Assembly: GCF_022179525.1 (NCBI RefSeq)
Contig: NZ_BPQX01000007.1
Coordinates: 80,469-144,468, forward strand
Source of the DNA: Methylobacterium persicinum
Lineage (GTDB): Bacteria > Pseudomonadota > Alphaproteobacteria > Rhizobiales > Beijerinckiaceae
Direction of reading: 5' to 3'
Length of the DNA: 64,000 bases
Made by a program: the position numbers and the translations under genes. Shown here piece by piece: positions 42,897-52,326 of this stretch (positions within the stretch are counted from its first letter, which is position 1; each line of letters opens with the position of its first letter). Below the pieces are notes generated by a model, which worked only from the letters and a program-made list of their open reading frames with translations, did not search any database and was not told the DNA's origin.

Positions 42897-45551
42897 ATGA
42901 CCGCTGAGGTCCGCACCACTTGCCCGTATTGCGGCGTCGGCTGCGGCGTGCTCGCGACGCCGGACGGGAAGGGCGGCGCGGCGATCGCCGGCGACGCCGA
43001 ACACCCGGCCAACTACGGCCGGCTGTGCTCCAAGGGCTCGGCGCTCGGCGAGACCCTGTCCCTCGACGACCGGCTGCTCCACCCGCAGCTTAACGGCGAG
43101 CGGGTCTCCTGGGACGCGGCGCTCGGCACCGTCGCGGCGGAATTGCAGCGAATCGCCGGGGCCCACGGGCCGGAATCGGTCGCCTTCTACCTCTCCGGCC
43201 AGTTGCTCACCGAGGATTATTACGTCGCCAACAAGCTCGCGAAGGGCTTCGTCGGCACGCCGCATGTCGAGACCAACTCGCGGCTGTGCATGTCGAGCGC
43301 GGTGGCGGCCCACCGCCGGGCCTTCGGCTCGGATACCGTGCCCGGCTGCTACGAGGACCTCGACGAGGCGGACCTGATCGTCCTCGTCGGCTCGAACACC
43401 GCATGGTGCCACCCGGTCCTGTTCCGCCGGATGGCCGACGCCAAGGCCAAGCGCGGCACCAAGTTCGTGGTGATCGACCCCCGCCGCACCCAGACCGGGC
43501 AGGAGGCCGACCTGTTCCTCGGGCTCAAGCCCGGCAGCGACGTGGCGCTGTTCTCCGGTCTCCTCGTCCACCTCACCGAGAACGGCTTCAGCGACCGGGC
43601 CTTCGTGGAGGAGCACACGGCGGGCCTCGACGGCGCCCTCGACCGCGCCCGCCAGATCGCCCCGAGCCTCCAGGCCACCGCCGCTGCGACGGGCTTGGCG
43701 GAGGCCGACATCGCCGCCTTCTACGACCTGTTCGCCCGGACCCGGCGGGTCGTCACCGCCTTCTCAATGGGCGTGAACCAGTCGGTGCAGGGCACCGACA
43801 AGGGCAATGCCATCATCAACTGCCACCTCGTCACCGGCCGGATCGGCGGGGTGGGGCAGGGGCCGTTCTCCCTCACCGGCCAGCCTAACGCCATGGGCGG
43901 GCGGGAGGTCGGCGGTCTGTCCAACATGCTCGCCGCCCACATGCATTTCGCCCCCGAAGAGGTCGACCGGGTCCGCCGCTACTGGGCCGCCCCGCGGATC
44001 ATCACCGGCGAGGGCATGAAGGCCGTCGCCCTGTTCGAGGCGGTGCGCGCGGGCCGGATCAAGGCCCTGTGGGTGATGGGCACCAACCCCATCGTCTCGA
44101 TGCCCCGGGCCGACCACGTCCGCGAGGCGATCCGCGGCCTCGACCTGCTGGTTGTCTCCGACATCATGGCCAACGCCGACACCGCCCGGGAGAAGGCCCG
44201 TACCACGGTGCTGCTGCCGGCACAGGGCTGGGGCGAGAAGGACGGCACGGTCACGAATTCCGAGCGGCGGATCTCCCGCCAGCGCCGCTTCCTGCCGATC
44301 CCCGGCGAGGCCCGGCCGGACTGGGCGGTGCTCGCCGAGGTCGGCCGCCGCCTGGGCCACGGCAAGGCGTTCGACTGGCCAAGCGTCGCGGCGGTGTTCC
44401 GGGAGCATGCCGGCCTTTCGGCCTACGAGAACGGCGGCACCCGGGACTTCGACCTCGGCGGGCTCACCGACATCGCCGACAGCGCTTATGCGGCTTCCGG
44501 GCCTGTGCAATGGCCCCTACCCAAGCGCGGCGGGCCGAAGCCGCGTCTGTTCGCCGACGGGCGGTTCTACACCTTCGACCGACGCGCCCGGTTCGTGGCG
44601 GTGCAGCCCCCCGGCCTCGCCGAGGCCGCGGGGGGAGACCACCCGTTCGTGCTCAACACCGGCCGGGTCCGCGACCACTGGCACACCATGACGCGCACCG
44701 GCAAAAGCCAGCGCCTTTCGGCCCACCGGGCTGTGCCCTTCGTGGAGATCCACCCGGAGGACGCGGCGGCAAGGGGCCTGAGCGAGGGGGGCATCGCCCG
44801 GGTCTCGACCGTCCACGGCAGCGCCGAGCTGGAGGTGATGGTCACCGACGCGGTGGCGACGGGCCAGCTGTTCATGCCGATGCACTGGAACGCCGCCTAC
44901 GCCTCCGCGGCCCGGGTCGGGGCGCTAGTGCGCGGAGTGCCGGACCCGGTCTCCGGCCAGCCGGAACTGAAGGCGACGCCCGCCGCCATCGAGGCGGTCG
45001 CCTACCGGGCGCGGGGCTTCGTCCTGTCGCGCACCGAGGTACCGATGCCCGAGGGCTGGTGGTGGGCCAAGGCCGCGATCCCCGGCGGCTGGGGCGTGCA
45101 GTTCGCCACCCAGGACGGGTCGCGGGAGGTCGCCCTGGCGCTGCGTGGTCTCATCCAGACCGGCGGGCTGGAGCTTGCCGAGTATGCCGACCACGCGAGG
45201 GGCCGCTACCGCTGCGCCGTCTACGATGGCTCCCGCCTCGTGGCGAGCATCGCCGTGGCGCCCTCCGACGCCCGGCCCGATTGGGAGGCGGCCAAGGCGC
45301 TCTTCGCGGCGGACGAGCCGGAGGCGGCTGAGCGCCGGGCGCTCCTGTCCGGCCGGGCCGCCACCGAGGCGGCGGGGCCGGTGGTCTGCGCCTGTCACGG
45401 GGTCGGGCTCGACGTCATCGCCGCGACGATCCGCGCCGGGGCCGGCAGCGTCGAGGCGGTGGGCGCCGCCTGCAAGGCCGGCACGAATTGCGGCTCGTGC
45501 ATCCCAGAGATCCGCAAGCTGCTGACCGTGGAGACCGCAAAAGCGGCGTGA
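42897..45551 (+). CDS. nasA: Assimilatory nitrate reductase catalytic subunit
   Basis: Reduces nitrate to nitrite in the cytoplasm with Mo-bis-MGD. It has 884 residues and no Tat signal. The N-terminal [4Fe-4S] site is TTCPYCGVGCGV with the fourth Cys in LCSKG near residue 43. The molybdopterin regions include GSNTAWCHPVLFRRM and the C-terminal oxidoreductase domain ending near 720. The last 60 residues form a BFD-like [2Fe-2S] domain (VVCACHGVGLD, then CKAGTNCGSC). That domain gives an entry point for electrons from the flavoprotein. ATG 42897 follows GAGGAA. Confidence 0.95.
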   Translation: MTAEVRTTCPYCGVGCGVLATPDGKGGAAIAGDAEHPANYGRLCSKGSALGETLSLDDRLLHPQLNGERVSWDAALGTVAAELQRIAGAHGPESVAFYLSGQLLTEDYYVANKLAKGFVGTPHVETNSRLCMSSAVAAHRRAFGSDTVPGCYEDLDEADLIVLVGSNTAWCHPVLFRRMADAKAKRGTKFVVIDPRRTQTGQEADLFLGLKPGSDVALFSGLLVHLTENGFSDRAFVEEHTAGLDGALDRARQIAPSLQATAAATGLAEADIAAFYDLFARTRRVVTAFSMGVNQSVQGTDKGNAIINCHLVTGRIGGVGQGPFSLTGQPNAMGGREVGGLSNMLAAHMHFAPEEVDRVRRYWAAPRIITGEGMKAVALFEAVRAGRIKALWVMGTNPIVSMPRADHVREAIRGLDLLVVSDIMANADTAREKARTTVLLPAQGWGEKDGTVTNSERRISRQRRFLPIPGEARPDWAVLAEVGRRLGHGKAFDWPSVAAVFREHAGLSAYENGGTRDFDLGGLTDIADSAYAASGPVQWPLPKRGGPKPRLFADGRFYTFDRRARFVAVQPPGLAEAAGGDHPFVLNTGRVRDHWHTMTRTGKSQRLSAHRAVPFVEIHPEDAAARGLSEGGIARVSTVHGSAELEVMVTDAVATGQLFMPMHWNAAYASAARVGALVRGVPDPVSGQPELKATPAAIEAVAYRARGFVLSRTEVPMPEGWWWAKAAIPGGWGVQFATQDGSREVALALRGLIQTGGLELAEYADHARGRYRCAVYDGSRLVASIAVAPSDARPDWEAAKALFAADEPEAAERRALLSGRAATEAAGPVVCACHGVGLDVIAATIRAGAGSVEAVGAACKAGTNCGSCIPEIRKLLTVETAKAA

Positions 45552-45602
45552 TTGGTGGTAGACAATCCTCCGACGCCCGCGTCTCGGCGGGATGCAACAC
45601 CC

Positions 45603-45693
45603 GTCTTTGCGAGCGGAGCGAAGCAATCCAGGGAAGCACCATATTCGGAGGCGGCCCGCCGCCCCTGGATTGCTTCGCTCCGCTCGCAATGAC
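45603..45693. repeat. Palindromic repeat family A, copy 5
   Basis: Arms GTCTTTGCGAGCGGAGCGAA and GCTTCGCTCCGCTCGCAATG AC with 35 variable bases between; it lies between nasA and cysG. Confidence 0.85.
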
Positions 45694-45754
45694 GGCGAGG
45701 ATTTCAGGACTCGCGCTGTTTCGCGATGTCCGTGATTGAACGATACAACGGACC

Positions 45755-47224
45755 ATGGTCGACCCAACCACCCCCCGCCCCGCCCGCGCCCCCCGCGAGA
45801 CCGCCACCGCCGGCTTGGAACCGCTGGCGGTGCTGCCGGTCTTCGTGCCCCTCCGCGGCAAGCGGGTGGTGCTGGCCGGCTCCTCCGGCGGGGCGCCGTG
45901 GAAGGTGAAGGTGCTGGCCGCCGCGGGCGCGCTTGTCGATGTCTACGCCGCCGAGCCCTCAGATGAACTGCGCGCCGTGCCTGGCGAGATCGTGGACGGG
46001 CAGGTCACCCTGCACGAGCGCCACTGGACGCCGGATGACCTCTGGGGCGCCGTCTTCTGCGTCGGCGCAATGGAAGACGAGACCGACGCGGTCGCCTTCG
46101 TCGCCGCCGCAAGGGGAACCGGCGCCATCGTCAACGCCGTCGATCGGCCGCATCTCTGCGACGTGAAGTTCGGCGCCATCGTCAACCGCTCGCCCCTAGT
46201 GGTCGGCATCTCGACGGAGGGCGCCGCCCCGGTCTTCGGCCAGACCGTCCGCGCCCGGATCGAGGCGATGCTGCCCCGCGGGTTCAGTCGCTGGATGGCC
46301 GCCGCCCGGGACTGGCGGGAGCAGGTGACGGGCCGCTTCCCCGGCTTCGCCGACCGGCGCTTCTTCTGGGAGCGCTTCACCGAGCGCGCCTTCGCCGAGC
46401 CAGACCGGGAACCCGCGCCGGCCGACCTCGCCGAACTCCTCGGCCAGACCGAGGCGGCGCCGAAGGGCGGGGCGGTGACGCTGGTCGGCGCCGGGCCGGG
46501 CGATGCCGAACTGCTGACGCTGAAGGCCCTGCGGAGCTTACGCAACGCCGACGTGATCCTCTACGACGACCTCGTCGCCCCGGCGATCCTCGACTACGCG
46601 CGACGCGAGGCGCGGACCATGCTGGTCGGCAAGACCGGCCATGGCCCCTCCTGCCGCCAGGACGACATCAACGCGCTGATGGTGCAGCTCGCGAAGTCGG
46701 GCAAGCAGGTGGTGCGGCTGAAGTCCGGCGACCCGCTGGTCTTCGGCCGGGCGGGGGAGGAGATCGAGGCGTGCCGGCAGGCCGGCATCCCGGTCACGGT
46801 GGTGCCCGGCGTGTCGGCGGCACAGGGTGCGGCGGCTTCGCTCGGCCTGTCCCTGACCCACCGGGACGCCGCACGCCGCCTGCAATACGTCACCGGCCAC
46901 GACCGCAAGGGCGGCCTGCCGGAGGACCTGAACTGGTCGGCGCTCGGCGATTCCAGCGTCACGACGGTGGTCTACATGCCCAAGCGGACGCTCGGCGCGC
47001 TCCTCGAGCGGGCGGTGGCCGAGGGCCTCGCGCCCGGGACGCCGGCCCTCCTCGTCTTCAACGCCACCCGGCCGAACCAAGCCGTCGTCCGGGGCACCGC
47101 TGCCGACCTCGCCCACCGGGTCGAGGCGGCCGGGCTCGAAGGGCCGGCGCTGCTGATGGTCGGGCGGGCGCTCGCCGAGGCGGAGGAGAGCCGGGTGGCC
47201 GACGAGGAACGGCGGGCGGTGTGA
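45755..47224 (+). CDS. cysG: Siroheme synthase, multifunctional
   Basis: Makes siroheme, the cofactor needed by NirA. Residues about 30-230 form the precorrin-2 dehydrogenase/ferrochelatase domain (PVFVPLRGKRVVLAGSSGGA). Residues about 243-480 form uroporphyrinogen-III C-methyltransferase: GAGPGDAELLTLKALRSL, then MLVGKTGHG and VVPGVSAAQGAAASLGL. At 489 residues it fits the fused CysG. The ATG 45755 has no clear ribosome binding site, and a repeat separates it from nasA, yet its place at the operon end fits co-regulation with nitrite reduction. Confidence 0.94.
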   Translation: MVDPTTPRPARAPRETATAGLEPLAVLPVFVPLRGKRVVLAGSSGGAPWKVKVLAAAGALVDVYAAEPSDELRAVPGEIVDGQVTLHERHWTPDDLWGAVFCVGAMEDETDAVAFVAAARGTGAIVNAVDRPHLCDVKFGAIVNRSPLVVGISTEGAAPVFGQTVRARIEAMLPRGFSRWMAAARDWREQVTGRFPGFADRRFFWERFTERAFAEPDREPAPADLAELLGQTEAAPKGGAVTLVGAGPGDAELLTLKALRSLRNADVILYDDLVAPAILDYARREARTMLVGKTGHGPSCRQDDINALMVQLAKSGKQVVRLKSGDPLVFGRAGEEIEACRQAGIPVTVVPGVSAAQGAAASLGLSLTHRDAARRLQYVTGHDRKGGLPEDLNWSALGDSSVTTVVYMPKRTLGALLERAVAEGLAPGTPALLVFNATRPNQAVVRGTAADLAHRVEAAGLEGPALLMVGRALAEAEESRVADEERRAV

Positions 47225-47244
47225 CCGCGTCCTAGCGCCTCATC

Positions 47245-47334
47245 GTCATTGCGAGCGCAGCGAAGCAATCCAGGGCAGCGGGACGCTCCACTATGGGGCG
47301 GATCCCTGGATTGCTTCGCTGCGCTCGCAATAAC
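47245..47334. repeat. Palindromic repeat family A, copy 6
   Basis: Arms GTCATTGCGAGCGCAGCGAA and GCTTCGCTGCGCTCGCAATA AC; it lies between the convergent cysG and MFS genes. Confidence 0.85.
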
Positions 47335-47366
47335 GGGTTTGGCGTTCGGGGATGCCGAGGAGCGTC

Positions 47367-48920
47367 TCACTCCCCCACCGTCGCCTCCCGCGCGGCCGAC
47401 TTCGGTCGCTCGCCCAGGGGCCGTTCCTCCAACAGGGCGAGGAAGACGAAGGCCAGGAGCAGGCACAGGCAGGCCGCCATGAAGACGTGGCGGAAGGTGG
47501 CCGCCAGCAGGGCCGGGTCCGCACCGCGGAGAAGGCTCTCGACGTCGGCCCCCCCGCCGCCCACCGCCGCCCCGAGCACGATGGTCCCGAACACCGCCAC
47601 GATGAGCGCGCCGCCCAGCGACCGGAAGAAGTTCATCGCCGCCGTGGCGATGCCCAGTTGGTGGGGTGCGACCGCGTTCTGGATGGTGATCGTCGAGAGG
47701 GGCAGGATCGTCCCGAGGCCGATCGACAGGAAGGCCAGGGCCGTCTCCATCAGCCAGAACGGCAGGTCGCGCCCATACACGGCCAGGAGCGCGCAGGCGG
47801 CGAGGCTCACCCCCATCATCGCCAGGGGCACCCGCTTGTAGTGCCGGAAATACAGCATCGAGCGCCCGGACAGGGTGGCCCCCGTGACCGTGCCGGCCAT
47901 CAGCGGTACCAGGGCGAGGCCGGACTGGCTCGCCGTAAGCCCCACCACCCCTTCGAGAAAGATCGGCACGTAGATCGTGAGGCCGATGAAGGTGCCCATG
48001 GCGAAGCAGGCGGCCAGCGTCGCGCAGGCCACGATCCGGTTGGCGAGGACCGTCGTGGGGATCAGCGGCTCGGCCGCCGTCATCAGCCGCACGGCGAAGC
48101 CCAGGCTGAACACGAAGGCCGCCCCCAGGAGCCCCAGCACCGGCACGGAGAGCCACGGTTCGTGGACGCCGCCCCGGCTGAGGGCGAGGAGAAGGGCAGT
48201 GGAGCCCAGCACGAGGAGCACCGCCCCGGGATAGTCGAGGCGGTGGCGCCGCTCGTGGCGCGGCAGCAGCTTCAGCTTGTCGTTGGTGAGGAGGAAGGCC
48301 AGAAAGCCGATGGGCAGGTTGATCCAGAAGATCAGCGACCAGTGGAAATGCTGGGCCAGCACGCCCCCGAGGAGCGGCCCCGCCACGGAGGCGGTGGCGA
48401 ACACCCCCGCGATGTAAACCTGATAACCGGCCCGCTCCTTCGGCGACATGATGTCGGCCAGGATCGTCTGCGACAGGGCGATGAGGCCGCCCCCGCCGAT
48501 CCCCTGGAGGGCGCGGGCCAGCGCCAGGGCGATCATCGTCGGCGCGAGGGCACAGGCCAGGGATCCCAGGCTGAACACCGTGATCGCAATGAGCAGCATC
48601 ACCCGCCGCCCGTGGATGTCGCTCAGCTTGCCGTAGAGGGGCGTGACCGCCGTGGAAGCGAGCAGGTAGGCCGTGACGATCCAGGGAAGGTTTGTGGCAT
48701 CGCCGAGTTCGAGCCCGATGGTGGGCATCGCGGTGGCGACGATGGTCTGGTCGAGGGCGGCCAGCAGCATCGCCGCCATGAGCCCGGCGACGATGGCCCG
48801 GATCTCGTGCCGGTCGAGGCGCTTCTCGATGCGGTCTCCGGTGCTGGAGGCGGAAGCCGCCTCCGGGCCGGGGATCGCCGCCCGGGCCTCAGGCCCGTCT
48901 GCCAGTTCGATCGCGCGCAC
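47367..48920 (-). CDS. MFS transporter, DHA2 family (14-TM, EmrB/QacA type)
   Basis: A 517-residue inner-membrane drug/H+ antiporter-like protein with about 14 hydrophobic segments. Helix 1 carries LAALDQTIVATAMPTI, typical of DHA2, and motif A is present as YGKLSDIHGRRVML near residue 95. Substrates cannot be told. The GTG start 48920 has AGGACAG directly upstream. It is not a NarK-type nitrate carrier even though it borders the nitrate genes. Inverted repeats at 49027-49074 lie upstream. Confidence 0.9.
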   Translation of the reverse strand: MRAIELADGPEARAAIPGPEAASASSTGDRIEKRLDRHEIRAIVAGLMAAMLLAALDQTIVATAMPTIGLELGDATNLPWIVTAYLLASTAVTPLYGKLSDIHGRRVMLLIAITVFSLGSLACALAPTMIALALARALQGIGGGGLIALSQTILADIMSPKERAGYQVYIAGVFATASVAGPLLGGVLAQHFHWSLIFWINLPIGFLAFLLTNDKLKLLPRHERRHRLDYPGAVLLVLGSTALLLALSRGGVHEPWLSVPVLGLLGAAFVFSLGFAVRLMTAAEPLIPTTVLANRIVACATLAACFAMGTFIGLTIYVPIFLEGVVGLTASQSGLALVPLMAGTVTGATLSGRSMLYFRHYKRVPLAMMGVSLAACALLAVYGRDLPFWLMETALAFLSIGLGTILPLSTITIQNAVAPHQLGIATAAMNFFRSLGGALIVAVFGTIVLGAAVGGGGADVESLLRGADPALLAATFRHVFMAACLCLLLAFVFLALLEERPLGERPKSAAREATVGE

Positions 48921-49026
48921 CTGTCCTGCCTCATCCTGGACGCCGTGCGTCCGTCCGGAGGGCGCGTGTGACGTCGAAGGGGGGAGCCGCCCCGGAAGGC
49001 GCGGCGCAGGGCGTCGCGATGGGCGG

Positions 49027-49074
49027 TACGAGAAGAGCTACTTAGCGCACCGGATGCCGGTGCACACTCTCGTA
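49027..49074. promoter_or_regulatory. Inverted repeats upstream of the MFS gene (candidate operator)
   Basis: GCACCGG-ATG-CCGGTGC (49047-49063) is a perfect palindrome. It is flanked by TACGAGA (49027-49033) and its complement TCTCGTA (49068-49074). It lies between purD and the MFS gene on the minus strand and could be an operator or a transcript hairpin. No regulator gene is adjacent. Confidence 0.35.
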
Positions 49075-49096
49075 TACAGCGGGGCTCGCCCGACGG

Positions 49097-50374
49097 CTAT
49101 GCGCGGGGTTCGGCCTCACGGGCGACGGCCCGGTAGCCGATATCCCGGCGGCAGAAGCCTTCCGGCCAGTCGATCCGGGCCACGGCCGCATAGGCGCGGG
49201 CCTGCGCATCGGTGACGCTTTCGCCGAGCGCCGTGACCGCGAGCACCCGGCCCCCGTCGGCGAGGATCTGGTCGCCCTCGGCGCGGGTGCCGGCCTGGAA
49301 GACGTGGACGCCCTCGCCCTCCGCCGCCTCGATCCCGCGGATCACCGAGCCGCGGACCACGGCCCCGGGATAGCCGGCTGCCGCCATCACCACCGTGAGG
49401 GCCGTGCGGCAGGGGTCCGATTCGAGGGTCACGCCTGTCAGGTCGCCGTCGCAGGCCGAGAGGAGGGCGGGCACGAGGTCGGAGGCGAGGCGGGGCATCA
49501 GCACCTGGGCCTCGGGATCGCCGAAGCGGGTGTTGTACTCGATGAGCTTCGGTCCGTCGGCGGTGAGCATCAGACCGGCGTAGAGGATGCCGGTGAAGGG
49601 GCATCCCCGGGCGCGCATGCCCGCCAGGGTCGGGTTGATGATCTCAGCCATCACCCGGGCCTCGATCTCCGGCGTGACGACGGCGGCGGGGGCGTAGGCG
49701 CCCATGCCGCCGGTATTCGGGCCCCGGTCGCCGTCGAAGACGCGCTTGTGGTCCTGGGCCGTGCCCACGGGGATGGCGCGGGTGCCGTCGCACAGGGCGA
49801 AGAAGCTGGCCTCCTCCCCGAACAGGCACTCCTCCACCACCACCTCCGCGCCCGGTCCGGCGAAGAGGGCGTGGAGGGCGTCCTCGGCCTGATCCAGGCT
49901 CTCGGCGACGGTGACGCCCTTGCCGGCGGCCAGGCCGTCCGCCTTCACGACGATCGGCGCCCCGCGTTCGCGGACATAGGCCAGGGCCCGGTCCAGATCG
50001 GTGAAGCGCGCGAAGGCGGCGGTCGGGATGCCGTACTCGGCGCAGAGATCCTTGGTGAAGCCCTTCGAGCCCTCCAGGCGTGCAGCGTCGCGGGTCGGGC
50101 CGAAGGCCCGGATGCCGGCGGCGCTCAGGTCGTCGACGAGCCCCGCCACCAGGGGTGCCTCCGGCCCCACGATGACGAGGCCGATCCGCTCGGCCCGGCA
50201 AAAGGCGGTCATGGCCCCGTGGTCGGACACCCGCAGGTCAGGCAGGTTTGTGCCGTGCCGGGCGGTCCCGGGATTCCCGGGGGCCGTGAACAGCTGGGTA
50301 CAGAGGGGGCTCTGCGCGAGGCGCCACGCGAGCGCATGCTCGCGACCGCCGGATCCGATCAGGAGGATTTTCAT
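49097..50374 (-). CDS. purD: Phosphoribosylamine-glycine ligase
   Basis: ATP-grasp enzyme of purine synthesis joining phosphoribosylamine and glycine to GAR. The 425-residue length is normal. Motifs: [17 protein letters not shown] at the N-terminus, [24 protein letters not shown] near residue 140, [10 protein letters not shown] near 215, and [17 protein letters not shown] near 280. I see no clear ribosome binding site beyond the short upstream AAAATCCTCC complement (GGAGGATTTT), which gives GGAGG six bases before ATG. Confidence 0.95.
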   Translation of the reverse strand: MKILLIGSGGREHALAWRLAQSPLCTQLFTAPGNPGTARHGTNLPDLRVSDHGAMTAFCRAERIGLVIVGPEAPLVAGLVDDLSAAGIRAFGPTRDAARLEGSKGFTKDLCAEYGIPTAAFARFTDLDRALAYVRERGAPIVVKADGLAAGKGVTVAESLDQAEDALHALFAGPGAEVVVEECLFGEEASFFALCDGTRAIPVGTAQDHKRVFDGDRGPNTGGMGAYAPAAVVTPEIEARVMAEIINPTLAGMRARGCPFTGILYAGLMLTADGPKLIEYNTRFGDPEAQVLMPRLASDLVPALLSACDGDLTGVTLESDPCRTALTVVMAAAGYPGAVVRGSVIRGIEAAEGEGVHVFQAGTRAEGDQILADGGRVLAVTALGESVTDAQARAYAAVARIDWPEGFCRRDIGYRAVAREAEPRA

Positions 50375-50462
50375 GTCCGAGCCATCATCGCACCCGGTTC
50401 TGAACCGATCGTATCCGTGAGAAAAGACCCTTCCCGAACTTGTCCCGTCCCAGTCTGTCGGC

Positions 50463-50786
50463 TCAGCAGCCGGTGCAGATGCTCGTGTTGAAGCCGCGAT
50501 GGCTCCGGCCGCCCCGGTGCGACGGGCGAGCGATGATCCCGTACTCGCCGGGGTAAACCGGCGAGGGGTTGTATTGCACGTTGCGCTGGGCCTGCATGTT
50601 CAGGGTGTTGTAGTTCGAGATTTGCTGCTGCTGCAGGCTGCGGAACTGGCTCTGGATGGCGAAGGACTGGTTCGCGGCATTGGGGTTCGACTGCTGGACC
50701 TGGGCCGAGGCCGGGCCGGCCAGGACCAGGGTGCCGAGAGCCAGGATGCCGGGGGCGACAAGGCCCAGGGGGAAGCGGACGCGCAT
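50463..50786 (-). CDS. Small secreted protein of unknown function
   Basis: A 107-residue product with a clear signal peptide ([21 protein letters not shown], cut before QVQQ). The mature part is Gln/Asn rich, with [17 protein letters not shown], and ends in a His/Arg-rich segment and CTGC. ATG 50786 has AGGAGAC eight bases upstream. No family is recognised. Confidence 0.65.
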   Translation of the reverse strand: MRVRFPLGLVAPGILALGTLVLAGPASAQVQQSNPNAANQSFAIQSQFRSLQQQQISNYNTLNMQAQRNVQYNPSPVYPGEYGIIARPSHRGGRSHRGFNTSICTGC

Positions 50787-50858
50787 CGGTGTCTCCTGAA
50801 AGACGATGTCAGTGTTACCGAACCGACGCGTCGCCGCCACCCCCGGTTCCGGGGCGCG

Positions 50859-52085
50859 TCAACCGGGCACGACCGGACGCTTGATGGTGGGCAGGCCGTC
50901 GATCTCGGCACGATCCATCTTCGTGTGGGCCTGAACCAGGGCATGCGGCGTGAGTGCCATCCACTGGGTGAGCGAGAGGTCGGCGTAGCGCGGGCTCTTG
51001 AACATTTCCAGGAAGGTCAGTGTCTCGTTGCCCGTATTCTCGATGTAGTGACCCATGGCGAAGGGCACGTAGCCGACATCCCCGGCCTGATAATCGAAGG
51101 TGCGGGCCTTCGATTCGGAGCCGAACACCGTCATCCGCCCCTTGCCGGACAGGTAGTACTGCCATTCGTCGCCGTTCGGATGCCAGTGGAGTTCGCGCAT
51201 CCCGCCGGGCTCGACCTCGACGAGCGCCGCCGCGATGGTGGCCGAGGCGGGGAAGATCGAGGAATCGGTGATCCGCACCGTGCCGCTCTTCGTGCGGATC
51301 GGCTCCTGGGCAAGCATCCGGTGGCTGAAGGACTTGGGCACAGGGCCGGCGCCGCCGAGCTTATCGTCGGCCAGCGGGCCGGGCTTCGGGCCGGGGAAAA
51401 TATAAAGCTCTTTCTCAGGAATCCCGTCGAAGGCATTCTCCGGCAAGCCGAAATTCTTCGCCAGCACCTCACGCGGGGTGTGGGCCATCCAGTCGGTGAT
51501 CAGGAAGGTCGAGTCCTCCGAGAAGGCCCCGTCGTCGAAGACGAGCAGGAACTCGCAGCCGTCATCCGGACCGTCCAGGCCCTGGATCGAATGGGGGATG
51601 CCGGAGGGGAAGTACCAGAGGTCGCCCGGCCCGACATCGTCGGCGAAGGTGCGCCCGTCCTGGTCCACGGCGGTGATCCGCGCCCGGCCCTTGATCATGT
51701 AGGACCACTCGGCCTCCTTGTGCCAGTGCATCTCCCGGACCGCGTTGGCCTTGAGGCGCATGTTCACGCCGGCCATCGCCTTCGAGATCGGCAACTCGCG
51801 GATCGTGGTCTGGCGGGCCCAGCCGCCGACCTCCAGCCGCATGTGGCTGTCGGCGAAGGACCATTTCAGGTTCGGCATGGTGCCGTGGTCCGTAGCGGGC
51901 GGCGCGACGGTGTTGGGTTCCTCCGCTGCCCGTTGCGGGTTCTTGGGGCCGAGGATGTCCGCGCCCTTCGGGCCGCGCTCCGGCACCGGCCCGGACGGGG
52001 AGGGCGCCTGCGCCCCGGCCGGCGAGGCCGCCAGGGCAGTGCCGGCCGCGGCGGCGATCAGGCCGCGTCGGGACATGTCTCTCAT
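50859..52085 (-). CDS. oxdC: Tat-exported bicupin, oxalate decarboxylase family
   Basis: A 408-residue protein with a twin-arginine leader ([17 protein letters not shown]) and two cupin domains. Mn ligands are in [11 protein letters not shown] near residue 118 and [13 protein letters not shown] near 297. The loop between barrels reads [17 protein letters not shown]; it keeps the Glu of the SENST lid that directs Bacillus OxdC to decarboxylation rather than oxidation. It would turn oxalate into formate and CO2 in the periplasm. It is divergent from the RND adaptor gene. Confidence 0.85.
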   Translation of the reverse strand: MRDMSRRGLIAAAAGTALAASPAGAQAPSPSGPVPERGPKGADILGPKNPQRAAEEPNTVAPPATDHGTMPNLKWSFADSHMRLEVGGWARQTTIRELPISKAMAGVNMRLKANAVREMHWHKEAEWSYMIKGRARITAVDQDGRTFADDVGPGDLWYFPSGIPHSIQGLDGPDDGCEFLLVFDDGAFSEDSTFLITDWMAHTPREVLAKNFGLPENAFDGIPEKELYIFPGPKPGPLADDKLGGAGPVPKSFSHRMLAQEPIRTKSGTVRITDSSIFPASATIAAALVEVEPGGMRELHWHPNGDEWQYYLSGKGRMTVFGSESKARTFDYQAGDVGYVPFAMGHYIENTGNETLTFLEMFKSPRYADLSLTQWMALTPHALVQAHTKMDRAEIDGLPTIKRPVVPG

Positions 52086-52326
52086 AGGGGAATCCGTCAG
52101 TCGCTACTCAGCCGGGTGGGCTCACCCGTGCGACCGCGAAAACCGGCGAAACCCGCGCCTGGTTCGAGCGGGCGCAAAATCGCCGCGGCCTCCGCCGGAC
52201 TTCAGGCCTGCTTCGTGCGTTAAGCCCGCGACACGGCCTGCGGCAGCGGCCTGCACCCGTGTGGAAACCGCACGGAAACACGTGCACTGTATTCATGATC
52301 CACGGGCTTGGGACCGGCGGGAACGG
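52086..52326. promoter_or_regulatory. Divergent promoter region between the bicupin and RND adaptor genes
   Basis: A 241-base gap. It contains CGGGTG-GGCT-CACCCG (52113-52128), a perfect short palindrome close to the bicupin start. No sigma-factor motif is clear to me. Confidence 0.3.

Noticed and set aside
47367-48920. MFS gene considered as the nitrate/nitrite transporter of the nas cluster
   Set aside because: LDQTIVATAMPTI in helix 1, 14 helices and opposite orientation mark it as DHA2 drug exporter, not NarK.
47352-48971. Long plus-strand frame opposite the MFS gene
   Set aside because: Gln/His/Arg-rich shadow of a membrane protein gene; no family resemblance.
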